Source of the DNA: Terriglobia bacterium
GTDB taxonomy: Bacteria; Acidobacteriota; Terriglobia; Terriglobales; Acidobacteriaceae
Assembly: GCA_020073215.1 (NCBI GenBank)
Contig: JAIQFO010000020.1
Location: forward strand, 1-64,000
Reading direction: 5' to 3'
Length of the DNA: 64,000 nucleotides
The notes under the pieces are model-generated. The model worked only from the letters and a program-made list of their open reading frames with translations, had not been told where the DNA came from and did not search any database. Both the position numbers and the translations under genes were made by a program. Below are positions 1 through 9,267 of this stretch, piece by piece (the first letter of the stretch is position 1; each line of letters begins with the position of its first letter).

Positions 1-1709
1 GCATCGGGCAGGGCAACCGCGGCCGCTTCTCCCCAGCGCAGTACCCGTGCTGCGATCCGGCCCCACTTGCCGCGCTGCCAGTCGAGACCCTGCACGGTGA
101 CCACGGTCTTCTTACCCGCAAGCCGCGGAAGAAAAGAGAACAACGCAGGTCCCAGGCAATGGTAATGGACGACATCGTAGTCCGACGTCATGGCGTGCGC
201 GGTGCTCAATAGAGTATGGACGACGGTTTCCAGATGCTTGGAGCGGATGGTTGGCAAACGCCGCACCCGCATGCCGTTGTGCGTGCTCATGAGAGGGGTG
301 AAATACGCTCGGCAATAGACGGTGACTTCATGCCCCAGGCGGGCCAGTTCGTGGCCTGCCTGCTCGTAATAGGATTCGATGCCGCTGTACTTGGAAACCA
401 GGCCGCGACCCCCGATGAACGCGACGCGGACGCCGCGGCGCGGAACGGGATGCTCCGGCGCGGCCGGGAAGGACAGAACCTTCTTAGCGGAGGTGAGCCG
501 GGAGTAGAGTTCCAACAGCTTCTCCATGTGCTGCTCGGGGTCGTGGTTTGCTTTCATGCGGCTGCGAGCGGCAGCGCCCATCTTCTGGATCAGATCGGGG
601 CGGTCAAACAGAAATCCAATGGAGCGAGCGAGTTGTTCGCGGTCCCCGTCGGCATAGAGGAGCCCGGTGACGCCATGTTGGACCACTTCGCGGCGCGAGC
701 CCAGATCGGAAGCGATGACCGGCCGTCCCCAGGCATAAGATTCCAGAATGGATTTTCCCAACGTCTCGTAGGCGTGAGACGGAAATATGGAGAAGCTGCA
801 ACCGGCGATCAGCTTCTGGAGTCTCTCGCCGTGGACCATGCCCGCGAACAAGACCTGCTTCAAGTTCAATTCCCGCGCCAGCGCTTCGAGCCGGGGTCCC
901 TCGGGGCCGTCTCCGGCAATGACCAGAGGAATGTGCGGCAGCCGCACCATGGCGCGCAAGAGTTCATAAACGCCTTTCTCGGGAGAAAGCCGACCAAAGT
1001 AGAGTAAATATCCCTCGTCGGTGGCAAGCTGATCGTCGCCGGGCAGAGCCTGGAAGTGGGGTAGGACTTCAATCCGTGCCGCCGGGAACCCAGCCGCGGT
1101 CAACTTGTCGCGCACGAATTCGCTGGGAGCCAGGAACACGTCCACGCAACGTTCGTAAGTTTGCAACCATCTGTGCACGTAGGCTTCGGCGGCAAGAACC
1201 ACGGCAGAGGAACACGGGCCGGCATAGCAACCCTTCGTAACCACGTTGTGGAAAGCGCCGTGACAGCAGAGGTCGCAAGGGTGGCCATTGGCGACAAAAT
1301 TGTAGGCCGGGCACAGAATCTTGAAATCGTTCAGGTGGTAGAGAACAGGGATCCCTCCGTGTTTCAGCTCCCAAAGAATCGAGGGCGACAAATGGTGGTA
1401 GATTCCGCGCACGTGGGCCAGATCGGGCGCAAAATCAGAAAGACACTTGCGCATCGCCCGCCGGGCCGATGGCGAATAGATCGCATGCGCCGCCATCTTG
1501 ACTTTCTTCAGGAAACTCGCGTTCGGGTCTTTGAAGTCAATATACGGAATGCGGTAAGTGCGGCCTGGGAAAGCGGGAGCACGGCCGTGGCCCATGCTGA
1601 ACAGAGCGGTTTCCTGGCCACGCTCGTCCATCCGGTGGATGAGGTCGAAGAGGTACGCTTCGGTGCCGCTAAACGGATAATCGTACTTGTTGCAATACAG
1701 GATGCGCAT
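1..1709 (-). CDS. Tandem-domain GT4-GT4 glycosyltransferase (3' end outside window)
   Basis: One open frame runs from the ATG at 1709 off the left edge, giving at least 569 residues. The first half is a complete GT4 enzyme: N-terminus MRILYCNKYDYPFSGTEAYL, a Cys-rich CPAYNFVANGHPCDLC stretch near residue 135, a YFGRLSPEKG nucleotide-sugar loop near 235 and an E-x7-E motif (ETLGKSILE) near 315. Near residue 425 a second GT4 N-terminal domain begins (VRVAFIGGRGLVSKYSGIES), followed by TVQGLDWQRGKWG. It is the last visible gene of the exopolysaccharide operon and overlaps the preceding GT4 gene by 41 bp. It probably adds two sugars to a lipid-linked repeat unit in the cytoplasm. The substrates cannot be told. 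Frame continuity was checked by hand over most of the length. Confidence 0.85.
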   Translation of the reverse strand, partial: MRILYCNKYDYPFSGTEAYLFDLIHRMDERGQETALFSMGHGRAPAFPGRTYRIPYIDFKDPNASFLKKVKMAAHAIYSPSARRAMRKCLSDFAPDLAHVRGIYHHLSPSILWELKHGGIPVLYHLNDFKILCPAYNFVANGHPCDLCCHGAFHNVVTKGCYAGPCSSAVVLAAEAYVHRWLQTYERCVDVFLAPSEFVRDKLTAAGFPAARIEVLPHFQALPGDDQLATDEGYLLYFGRLSPEKGVYELLRAMVRLPHIPLVIAGDGPEGPRLEALARELNLKQVLFAGMVHGERLQKLIAGCSFSIFPSHAYETLGKSILESYAWGRPVIASDLGSRREVVQHGVTGLLYADGDREQLARSIGFLFDRPDLIQKMGAAARSRMKANHDPEQHMEKLLELYSRLTSAKKVLSFPAAPEHPVPRRGVRVAFIGGRGLVSKYSGIESYYEQAGHELARLGHEVTVYCRAYFTPLMSTHNGMRVRRLPTIRSKHLETVVHTLLSTAHAMTSDYDVVHYHCLGPALFSFLPRLAGKKTVVTVQGLDWQRGKWGRIAARVLRWGEAAAVALPD

Positions 1710-2979
1710 GGTTACCGTCCGATGGGGAAATGCGAGTTAGGAATTGTTCCGCGAAAGCGCGTAGATTTCGCTGGCGATTGAAGGAAGCGGCGATGCTGGC
1801 CGCCGCCGCACGTTGGATCTCGGACAACGAAGCTTTGCGACCGTGAATCCACATGACCGCGCTGACGAAATCAGGCAAAGAAGCAGGTTGGTAAAGAAAT
1901 CCAGTGCGCCCGTGCTCGACCAGTTCGGGAATCCCGGTGATCGCGGGAGCCAGCACGACTTTGGCTTGAGACATGGCCTCCATCAGGACCACTGGGATTC
2001 CCTCGCTCTTGCTGGTCATGACCACCAGGTCGGCGTAGCGGTAATAGCTGCGCAGCGCAGAGCGAGGCACATGGCCGATCAGGCGAACTTCCCCCTGGAG
2101 TCCCCGCGTCACAATTTGCCGTTCGAGTGCCAGGCGCTCCGGCCCCTCGCCGACAATCCAACAGAGGAAGTCGAGACCTTGGTCGCGCAACGCGGCGCAG
2201 CCCTCTATGAGAAAGTGATAATCCTTGACCGGATGCAGACGTCCGACGGAGAGGAGGCAGAACCGCTGCTGGTGTGGTGACGGGACTTTGACCCGTTCAG
2301 CGTGCCCCAGATCCGCCTCAAAGTTCTCCTCGGCGGCGGGAGCGGACGTTGGCCAGGAACGCACGCGATCCACGCCCAGACGTTGCACCACGACTTTCTC
2401 CGGGGGCGTGGAAGGGTAGTTGCGAAGAATGTACCGGCGGTTGTACTCGGAAACGGTCACACAGAACTGGCATGCTCGCAGCTTGGCCGAGAGCAGATCC
2501 GCGCGCTGCAACAGATCGGAGCCGTGCAGCGTGAAGCTGAAGCCGGTTCCGAGCAGGCGGGCAGCGGTCAAGGCCATCCACGAAGCGAAGTATCCGTGAT
2601 GAGCGTGGATGTGTTCGACGTCAAGCGGTGTCAATTGTTCCGCCAGCGCAGCCCCCATTACCGTGTGGCCTAACGCACGAATGCGCCGGGCCGGGGAGGC
2701 GCCGCGCTCCCACACCAGGGGCCGCAACAGCTCCCAGAGGTTGCGACGGTTGGAGGCAAGCCGGCCGAGCGCCCGCAGAAGTTCATCGTCGGAGAGCGGC
2801 TGGAAATACCGTGTCTCTTTCCAGAAAGCGCGTTCGTTCAAGCTGAGAGAATCGGGCGAAACGCGCTTACCGCTGCAGCAGATCACCTGCATCCCGCGGC
2901 GGCGCAACTCCGTGATTTCATCCATCACGTAAGGTTCGAGGGGAGAAGGAAACTCGTTAGCAATGTAGGCGATGGTCAT
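1669..2979 (-). CDS. GT4 family glycosyltransferase
   Basis: This 436-aa protein is a GT-B fold retaining glycosyltransferase. The N-terminal domain carries HIHAHHGYFASWMALTAARL and TLHGSDLL. The C-terminal domain has SVGRLHPVKDY and the E-x7-E signature EGIPVVLME, followed by the GIPELVE stretch usual in GT4 enzymes. Its ATG overlaps the stop of the O-antigen-ligase gene by 4 bp (ATGA) and its own 3' end overlaps the next glycosyltransferase, so it is translationally coupled within the exopolysaccharide operon. It presumably acts in the cytoplasm on a polyprenyl-linked oligosaccharide. Donor and acceptor are unknown. Confidence 0.9.
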   Translation of the reverse strand: MTIAYIANEFPSPLEPYVMDEITELRRRGMQVICCSGKRVSPDSLSLNERAFWKETRYFQPLSDDELLRALGRLASNRRNLWELLRPLVWERGASPARRIRALGHTVMGAALAEQLTPLDVEHIHAHHGYFASWMALTAARLLGTGFSFTLHGSDLLQRADLLSAKLRACQFCVTVSEYNRRYILRNYPSTPPEKVVVQRLGVDRVRSWPTSAPAAEENFEADLGHAERVKVPSPHQQRFCLLSVGRLHPVKDYHFLIEGCAALRDQGLDFLCWIVGEGPERLALERQIVTRGLQGEVRLIGHVPRSALRSYYRYADLVVMTSKSEGIPVVLMEAMSQAKVVLAPAITGIPELVEHGRTGFLYQPASLPDFVSAVMWIHGRKASLSEIQRAAAASIAASFNRQRNLRAFAEQFLTRISPSDGNHAHPVLQQVRLSV

Positions 2980-4256
2980 GCGGCGGACTCCCTGGGCGCA
3001 CAGAGCATCCCGGCAACGGTGAACACGAGTCCAATCACAAACTGGTACGCCATGTCGACGAAGAAGGCGTTGAACAGATAAACACAGAGCAAAATCGGCC
3101 AGACCTTCCGCAGGGCAGCCACTGGGCCGGATTCACCGGGCGGACTGTGCCAGGAAAGGCGGAAAAGGTTGAAGAAGAGAATGCCGTATAAGGCCAACCC
3201 CGGCACTCCGAACTCCACCAGCAAAGCGAGGTAAGTGTTGTGCACGTAAAAGGTGCGGAGGTGGTAGCCCTCCATGCGGCGGGCGAGTTCGGCGTACATA
3301 CCTCTGGCAGCCCAGCCAGTGAGCGGCCGCTCCCGGAACATCGCCCAGCCGGCGTCGTACACAGCGAGGCGCGCCTCCACCGGGCCACGCTCTCCGGTGC
3401 GGTCCCAAAGAGCACTCTTCAGCGAGGTGTTGCCGACGCCAGTTGCCAGTCCCATCACCAGGCCCACAACCGCCAGGAAGGCGCACACCGCCTGCCGACG
3501 GTGTTCGACCAGGCGGAATCCGAGAACAATGGTGGTGACGGCAAACGAGGTCCAAACGGCTCGCGTCATGGTGGCGAGCACCGCCAGGGGCAAGATCATC
3601 CACAGCCCGGTGACGACGATTTTGCGTTTCTCGGACAGCGCAATGACAAGAATCCCCAGGATGTTCAACGAGACGCCATTGGCCACCGCCTGCAGAAACG
3701 GGCCGCGAGCGCGGTCCGGATGAAAACCCAGGCCCTCGTCAAGGATGAAACGCGGAAAGATGAGCGAGCGAGCGTCCACGAGAAAGGCAATGGCAATGAA
3801 CACAAGGTAGGCGAGGGCAAGAATGACGAAGATTTCAAAGTGCCTTCGCTGCGATGCGCCTCGGAAGACCAGCACCGCGATGTGAAACAGGGCAAAGGGG
3901 ACGATGTACTTGCTAGCGATGATGCTCCAGATTTGCGCGTCGAACGGCTCCCGAAGCACGCGCAACACGGCGAGCGCCGTCAGAGCGAGCATAGGCAGGC
4001 TGAGCCCGGCAAAGAAGGGAATCTTATCGCGGAGCGCCATGGTACGCAGGCCAACGAAGAAGACCAGAATGCCGAACGCGATTCGGTCTGCATAGAAAGA
4101 AAAAAGGTCCGGCGGCCGGAACAGAAAAACGCTCATTGCGGCCACATAAAGCACGGAGGGAAAAGCCAGTCCCAGGTGAAGGGGGCGAAGCAGCAGACCG
4201 GCAACTTGCCAAAGCGGGTTGTCGTCACTCTGCCAGGCTAGGGCGCGGCTGCTCAT
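2976..4256 (-). CDS. O-antigen ligase / polymerase-like membrane protein
   Basis: A 426-aa polytopic inner-membrane protein with about ten hydrophobic segments, the first near LAFPSVLYVAAMSVFLF. The periplasmic loop contains YDAGWAMFRERPLTGW and HNTYLALLVEFGVPG, the conserved features of the WaaL/Wzy_C family (PF04932). Members polymerise or ligate undecaprenyl-linked oligosaccharides at the periplasmic face. The frame is open further upstream, but that part lies inside the preceding gene. I chose the ATG at 4256 (MSSRALAW), 8 bp after the stop of the sugar-transferase gene. Whether it is a polymerase or a ligase cannot be decided from sequence. Confidence 0.85.
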   Translation of the reverse strand: MSSRALAWQSDDNPLWQVAGLLLRPLHLGLAFPSVLYVAAMSVFLFRPPDLFSFYADRIAFGILVFFVGLRTMALRDKIPFFAGLSLPMLALTALAVLRVLREPFDAQIWSIIASKYIVPFALFHIAVLVFRGASQRRHFEIFVILALAYLVFIAIAFLVDARSLIFPRFILDEGLGFHPDRARGPFLQAVANGVSLNILGILVIALSEKRKIVVTGLWMILPLAVLATMTRAVWTSFAVTTIVLGFRLVEHRRQAVCAFLAVVGLVMGLATGVGNTSLKSALWDRTGERGPVEARLAVYDAGWAMFRERPLTGWAARGMYAELARRMEGYHLRTFYVHNTYLALLVEFGVPGLALYGILFFNLFRLSWHSPPGESGPVAALRKVWPILLCVYLFNAFFVDMAYQFVIGLVFTVAGMLCAPRESAA

Positions 4257-4264
4257 GGTGGGAG

Positions 4265-5797
4265 TCAGGCGCCTTCCGGCACGAAGAGCACGCGAACCGT
4301 GCTGGCGAGGATGCGCAGGTCGAGAAGCAGACTCCAGTTCTCGATGTAAGTGAGATCGAGGTGCATGTTGAGTTCGAACGATGGACAGTCGCGCGCCGTA
4401 ACCTGCCACAGGCCCGTGATGCCGGGCTTCACGTCGAGGCGCCGATAGTGGTGAAGTTCGTAATGGTTGACCTCGTCGACGGGATGAGGCCGCGGTCCCA
4501 CCAGGCTCATCTCTCCGCGCAGCACGTTCCACAGCTGAGGGAGTTCGTCGAGGCTGTAGCGGCGGATAATCCGGCCGATGCGGGTAATTCGAGGGTCGTC
4601 GTCAATCTTGAAAATTGGACCTTCTCTTTGGTTGCGGGCGCGCAACTCTTCCTTGAGGTGCTCGGCGTTGCTTACCATGGAGCGAAACTTAAAACATCGG
4701 AAGCGGCGGCCCTTGGCGCCCGTGCGTTCCGCGGAATAGACGGCCAGACCGGGCGAGTCCAGCCGGATGAGCAGAGCGACGATCACCATGAGAGGACTGA
4801 CCAACACCAGACCGATGGCCGCGCCCGTGAAATCCAGCAAACGCTTCAGAAACAAGGCCGCGCTAGGTAAGGCTTCACGATGAAGGGTGACGACCGGCAC
4901 TTCTCCGATCTCATCGATGCCGGAGTCGGGCCACGGTCCCGGGGGCAGATCGGGGACGGCACGAATATCCAGGTGGTTGCGGAATGCGACCTCAGCCGCC
5001 TCACGCGCCTGGGCAGGCTGACCGGGAAGGACGAGGATGACCTCATCGATGAATTCGGAGCGGGCGAGCCAGTCCAGGTCTGCGATTCGCCCCAATACCA
5101 CCGGGGAAAGAGGTAGGTCGTCGTCCACGAATCCGCAGACGGTGGCGCGGTGCAACGGGTCATTGCGCAGTCCCCGGGCAAGGGCGCAAGCGATCGGGCC
5201 ACCGCCAACGATCAGTGTCTTGCGCGACTCCGCTTCACGTCGTCGCCCCTTCCACGCAAGCTGCTCCAATCGGCGCCACAGCACCAGCCCGGCTAGGCTG
5301 CTGGCAAAGGTCGCAAAGGCGGCGCGAAGATGCGGTTCGTCCCGCGCGATGAAGACCAGGCCGGCCGCGAATAACGTCGACCTCGCCAGGATCGGGATGA
5401 TCCCGGCGGGACACGGGTCCCCGGCACTCTTGTAGAGCCCTTCCGAGAAGCCGAAGAGCGTCACCAGAACGGCGAAGGCAGGCAGATACGCCCACGGCGG
5501 ACCCCAGGCGGGAGAGATGAGCCCCACCGCCCCGCACACGACTCCGAGAACCATCAAGTCGGCCGCGACCAACTGAAAAAGGAGGAGTCGATCGCCGGTG
5601 GGATGGGGCAGGAGTTCTTGAATCGGCATTCGCGCAGTCGCCCGTTTCGGGGTGGCTTCGTCGACCACCGGCGCGGCTGCGGCCGTTGCAACCCTGGGAT
5701 GCGGCATGGCGGACGTTCCCGGAATCATGCGGGCGTACTGCGACGGGCAATTTTTGGGTCCGGGGTCCCACAGCCGATTGGTGGTCAGTTCACCCAT
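4265..5797 (-). CDS. Polyprenyl-phosphate sugar phosphotransferase (WbaP/WcaJ type)
   Basis: Predicted 510-aa initiating enzyme of exopolysaccharide synthesis, which transfers a sugar-1-phosphate from a nucleotide sugar to undecaprenyl phosphate. The N-terminal half has several membrane segments (LFQLVAADLMVLGVVCGAVG onward) and a Rossmann-like cytoplasmic domain (LIVGGGPIACALARGL). The C-terminal ~190 residues form the bacterial sugar transferase domain (PF02397): KRLLDFTGAAIGLVLVSPLM, FRCFKFRSMV, RRYSLDELPQLWNVL, MSLVGPRPHPVDE and KPGITGLWQV. The frame extends to 6118, but that would overlap most of the neighbouring ATPase gene. The ATG at 5797 (MGELTTNRLW) lies 5 bp after that gene's stop and is preferred. 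Start confidence is moderate. Confidence 0.9.
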   Translation of the reverse strand: MGELTTNRLWDPGPKNCPSQYARMIPGTSAMPHPRVATAAAAPVVDEATPKRATARMPIQELLPHPTGDRLLLFQLVAADLMVLGVVCGAVGLISPAWGPPWAYLPAFAVLVTLFGFSEGLYKSAGDPCPAGIIPILARSTLFAAGLVFIARDEPHLRAAFATFASSLAGLVLWRRLEQLAWKGRRREAESRKTLIVGGGPIACALARGLRNDPLHRATVCGFVDDDLPLSPVVLGRIADLDWLARSEFIDEVILVLPGQPAQAREAAEVAFRNHLDIRAVPDLPPGPWPDSGIDEIGEVPVVTLHREALPSAALFLKRLLDFTGAAIGLVLVSPLMVIVALLIRLDSPGLAVYSAERTGAKGRRFRCFKFRSMVSNAEHLKEELRARNQREGPIFKIDDDPRITRIGRIIRRYSLDELPQLWNVLRGEMSLVGPRPHPVDEVNHYELHHYRRLDVKPGITGLWQVTARDCPSFELNMHLDLTYIENWSLLLDLRILASTVRVLFVPEGA

Positions 5798-5802
5798 AAA
5801 AT

Positions 5803-6495
5803 TCACAGACTCCGGTACAGACCTTGCGGCACCGGAAAACGACGTTCGGCCAGAACGGTCCCGAGTAGGGGAACCTGCGCCTTGGCAAGTTGATCCTTGA
5901 CCTGAGCTGCAACGAGGCGCCTTGTTTTGTTGGCCGTCAGCACCAGCACCAAGCCGTCGCAGGCCCGTCCAATGCTCGCCGTGAGCCAGGACACCGGAGC
6001 GCACCACAGAATGGAAAACTCGAATTCGGCTGTCACGTCGCGGAGCCGCGATAAGTTCTGGTCGGTGATCCGGTGCCCGCCCCCGTCCGGCAGCCAACTC
6101 TGGCGAGGAACGATCCACAGCCGTGGTGCGATCGGCCAGTTGGCCTCCGCGCGGCTGGGAGACGCTATCTGCAACTGCGCCTGCAGCGGGGCCGAATCCG
6201 GGTAAGCGTCAATGAGCCCGACATCGTACCGGTCTTCCTCGGCCAGGGCTTGGGCAACATCGAGGCATAATGCCGACGTCGGCGCCGAGGCTTCGACGCC
6301 GGCAAATCCGACGTGCCGCACCGTTCCCACTTCATGCCGGAAGAAAAGTTGCTGAACCAGCGCATGGATCTGCTCATCGTGAATCGATCCCGCCCGAGAG
6401 GCTGTGCGGCGCGGGAGTTGCTCGCGAATTCCGGTTAGGAGCCGCTGTTCAGCGGCAGGTGGGCTGTCGGCTAGAATCTCGCGGAAGGTGCTCAC
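5803..6495 (-). CDS. Degenerate CpsD/BY-kinase-like ATPase
   Basis: A 230-aa protein resembling the cytoplasmic kinase half of bacterial tyrosine autokinases, placed directly after the Wzz/GumC gene (4-bp overlap) as in split CpsC-CpsD systems. The C-terminus (VLVLTANKTRRLVAAQVKDQ, then LGTVLAERRFPVPQGLYRSL) matches the family. The expected P-loop is altered: the position reads GFAGVEASAPTSALCLDVA and lacks the Walker A lysine and GKS/T. The Walker A' region reads YDVGLIDAYPD and no tyrosine cluster is seen at the tail. It is probably a non-catalytic partner that regulates chain length through the Wzz protein. Confidence 0.75.
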   Translation of the reverse strand: MSTFREILADSPPAAEQRLLTGIREQLPRRTASRAGSIHDEQIHALVQQLFFRHEVGTVRHVGFAGVEASAPTSALCLDVAQALAEEDRYDVGLIDAYPDSAPLQAQLQIASPSRAEANWPIAPRLWIVPRQSWLPDGGGHRITDQNLSRLRDVTAEFEFSILWCAPVSWLTASIGRACDGLVLVLTANKTRRLVAAQVKDQLAKAQVPLLGTVLAERRFPVPQGLYRSL

Positions 6496-8012
6496 TGGAC
6501 CACCGCCTTGGGCCGTCCGATCCGATAGGATGAGGGCCGCAGAACTGCGGGCTCGGGCGCCGGCAGCCAGGCCAGCACCGGTACTTCCAGCAGGACGTGA
6601 GCCTCGGCGGGAGTGCGAATGGTCGGGTCAAAGTATTCCGTCGTAAAAGCGATGGCGACGCTGAACGCCATCGCCAGTCCGAAAGCGAGTACGAAATAAA
6701 GCGCCACGGAATGCATGGGCAAAGCCGGGGCTACGGGTTGCTCCACGATGGCGACGTTGAGGATGCGGCGCTCGTCGAGGGCGTCGCCGATGCGCGCTTC
6801 CTCGCGCTTGCGAAGGTAGAGAAGGTAGTTGTCTTCCTCGGCCTTGGCGGTGCGCATCAGATCCTGCTGATCGACCGAGTCGGATTGCATCTGCTGTGCG
6901 GCTTGGCGCAGCGAGGCAACCTGGGTGGCAGCGTCCGATTGCCGGGCCCGCAGGCCGTCCCGTTGCACCTGGGCCTTCTCCAATTCCATCCGAGCCCATT
7001 CGTAGTTGGGATCTTTGTCGCTGGTTTCGTCACGCACCGGCGTGAGCGCTTCGGCGGCAATCGACGCGCCTGTTTCAGCGATTTCCTGTTCCACTTCCTG
7101 CACCAGGCGGTAGGACGGCTCAAAGCGGCTGAGAAGCTCGGTGCGCTTGAGCTGGAGCTCCAGCAGGTGCGTTTTCATCTTTTCGAGAACCTCAGGATTA
7201 TCGGCCCAGCGCTTGAGGGTGACCGAGCGGGAGGGAAACGACTTGAGCTGTTCGCTGAGCGATGCAGTCCGGCGCTCTGTTTCGACGCGTTCCTGGTCGA
7301 TCTGACGGTAAGCCGCTTCCGCCTCGCCCAGCTTCTGCAGCGCGATATCACGCTCCAGCGCCGCCGAGACCACGCCCCGTGTACGAGTAAAGTGCACCAG
7401 TTCCGTTTCGGACCGATGCAGTCTCTTTTCGTACTCCGCGGTTTGCTGGTCGAAAAACTGAATCTCCCCCGGGGGACGCCGGAGTTTGGTGTGCCTTTGC
7501 ACGTAGAGGGTGGAAAGTGCGGCCAGGATGCGGGCCGCTCGCTCTGGACTGGTGTCCTTGTAACTGACCTGGATAAGGTTCGACTTCTTCAGGGCTCCGA
7601 CATCCAAGCCCCGTGCCAGCTTGCGAACCGCGTGTTCGATCTCGGCGGGGCGATCGCGATCCTGGGTCCCGGCGGGAACCAGCCCCGCCATTCTTACAAC
7701 TTGCTTCAGGAGATCTTCGTCACGCAAAAGCTCGACTTCGGAGTTGAGTTCTTCTTCGGTGATGTCGGGCCGGGTGAACTCCATGGCGTTGGCGGGTTGC
7801 GAAGAAACGACGGGGTCAAAGCGGTCCCGGCGCAGCAGTACCTTGAAGTGCGATTCATATCGCGCCGAGAAGAAGACGACGAACATCGTCGCCAGCAGCA
7901 CAAATCCAAAAGAAGCGGCGACGAGGCGCGGACGCCGGAACAGCGTGGCCGCCAGTTCGCGCGGTGTGGGAGATAGCTCGGTTTTCGAGTTTCCGATCAA
8001 TTCCGTGGACAT
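6492..8012 (-). CDS. Wzz/GumC-type polysaccharide chain-length protein
   Basis: Predicted 506-aa inner-membrane polysaccharide co-polymerase. TM1 lies near residues 30-50 (AASFGFVLLATMFVVFF) and TM2 near 440-465 (VALYFVLAFGLAMAFSVAIA). Between them is a long charged periplasmic region rich in coiled coil (roughly 190-400). The N-terminal Wzz domain shows the usual features after TM1 (YESHFKVLLRRDR), and a GNVR-like part precedes TM2. It controls polymer length and couples to export. The stop overlaps the start of the BY-kinase-like gene, so the two are co-translated. The cytoplasmic tail after TM2 is short and carries no kinase domain. Confidence 0.9.
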   Translation of the reverse strand: MSTELIGNSKTELSPTPRELAATLFRRPRLVAASFGFVLLATMFVVFFSARYESHFKVLLRRDRFDPVVSSQPANAMEFTRPDITEEELNSEVELLRDEDLLKQVVRMAGLVPAGTQDRDRPAEIEHAVRKLARGLDVGALKKSNLIQVSYKDTSPERAARILAALSTLYVQRHTKLRRPPGEIQFFDQQTAEYEKRLHRSETELVHFTRTRGVVSAALERDIALQKLGEAEAAYRQIDQERVETERRTASLSEQLKSFPSRSVTLKRWADNPEVLEKMKTHLLELQLKRTELLSRFEPSYRLVQEVEQEIAETGASIAAEALTPVRDETSDKDPNYEWARMELEKAQVQRDGLRARQSDAATQVASLRQAAQQMQSDSVDQQDLMRTAKAEEDNYLLYLRKREEARIGDALDERRILNVAIVEQPVAPALPMHSVALYFVLAFGLAMAFSVAIAFTTEYFDPTIRTPAEAHVLLEVPVLAWLPAPEPAVLRPSSYRIGRPKAVVQ

Positions 8013-8100
8013 GGGTCATACAGCGGCGATCAGACCAGGCGAGATTTACGGGAACCGGCCAGATTTTGGAGACGCAAGTGAACGCTGCCACTCCTTTCGG

Positions 8101-8925
8101 TTAGAACTGCAATGGGTTCATGTACCAACTCATGGCGTTGGTGGGAACATACCTGCGAATTTTTGAAATACGGCTCTGCGGCACAAAGATAAAGTCACCC
8201 GGCCGCAGGTGGAGATCCTCGCGAAGATCGCGGGAATCCAGCATTTTCTTCACATCGATCACGTGAGATTCGGCGATGTACGCCGATACCCGGCGAAACA
8301 GAATGACCTGCGAATGACGGGCCTCCTTCGTGAAGCCGCCGGCCATCGCCACCGCTTCATTTACCGTCAGATCCCCTCGCAGCTCATACTTCCCGGGCCG
8401 CGCCACCTCGCCCGAAGCCAGGAAGTAGGGTCTGTCAAAGTCTTTTAAGGTCACGGTGACCTCCGGCTGGTGCAGAAAACCCCGGTAGGCGGTTACGATC
8501 GCCTGTTGCACTTGGGGAATTGTGAGTCCTTCCGCCAACAGCGTGCCCGCGCCTTTCAGGGCCACAAAGCCATCGGGCTGCACCGTCAAGGTCTGATTGA
8601 AGTCGGGAGAAAAAGTGAAATTTACGTCCACGGTGTCCGATTTTGAAAGCCGGTAAAGCGGATGGCGTTCCCCTCCGAATGCAGGATCTCCCATGCCATC
8701 CGCTTTTCCGGGCTGTGTGATCGCTCCGCCGGCGGAACCGTCCGCGCCGAACCGGTCCGGGCTCTGCGAGCTCTCCGCCGCCACGATCTTGCCGGTTGAC
8801 GGAGCAGAGGGCCCAGGCACCGAAGCAGGCAACGGTGCAGTCTCCTGAGCGGTTGCGACCACAGCTAGCTGCAGGATGAGCATCCCCGCAGCCTCCAAAA
8901 CGACGTGTTTAGCAAATACATTCAT
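8101..8925 (-). CDS. Polysaccharide export protein (Wza/GumB-like, SLBB)
   Basis: A 274-aa secreted protein and the first gene of the exopolysaccharide operon. It has a signal peptide (MNVFAKHVVLEAAGMLILQL, cleavage near AVVATAQ). A Poly_export domain follows (YRLSKSDTVDVNFTFSPDFN, QPDGFVALKGAG), then an SLBB domain (YFLASGEVARPGKYELRGDL, TVNEAVAMAGGF). It should form or line the outer-membrane exit. No lipobox cysteine is visible, unlike Wza proper, and the protein is shorter than Wza, so another outer-membrane component may be needed. The 88-bp gap to the Wzz gene is the largest in the operon. Confidence 0.88.
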   Translation of the reverse strand: MNVFAKHVVLEAAGMLILQLAVVATAQETAPLPASVPGPSAPSTGKIVAAESSQSPDRFGADGSAGGAITQPGKADGMGDPAFGGERHPLYRLSKSDTVDVNFTFSPDFNQTLTVQPDGFVALKGAGTLLAEGLTIPQVQQAIVTAYRGFLHQPEVTVTLKDFDRPYFLASGEVARPGKYELRGDLTVNEAVAMAGGFTKEARHSQVILFRRVSAYIAESHVIDVKKMLDSRDLREDLHLRPGDFIFVPQSRISKIRRYVPTNAMSWYMNPLQF

Positions 8926-9267
8926 CTCCGGACTCTCACCGTTGCTCAGAACGGCGAACTAAGCAGCTCGATAATTTGAGCTGTTACCGGAAGCTACCGC
9001 TGCGTGTCGAGCACAACAAGTCATGGAAAGTACTGTCCACCGCGGTACCGGGCACGTTCCGGCTGTCGGAAAGGTGACCGAAATCAGCAGACAGGCTGCC
9101 TATGCATGGTTCCCGGTCCCGAACGTCCGCGAGAGTGGAGAGTCCTGCCACAAAAGTAGTGCACCAGAGTAGCCCTCCGAAAGTAGACATCGAGGGGCGG
9201 ATTCGTCACCAACAGAGTGTGACGGGGCCTACATACGGTCCGTGCGCCATTTGGGCATCATGGTCAC
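8926..9267. promoter_or_regulatory. Divergent intergenic control region, EPS operon / LuxR-type gene
   Basis: These 342 bp separate the minus-strand exopolysaccharide operon from the plus-strand regulator and must hold both promoters. A small inverted repeat (AGCTC, 8-nt loop, GAGCT) lies around 8968-8985 and could be an operator. A TACATA -10-like box lies near 9230. No open frame here looks coding. Apart from this I see nothing that can be assigned with confidence. Confidence 0.4.

Noticed and set aside
6597-7976. 459-aa plus-strand frame opposite the Wzz gene
   Set aside because: Shadow of a high-GC gene. The minus strand has clear family motifs, TM helices and operon overlaps.
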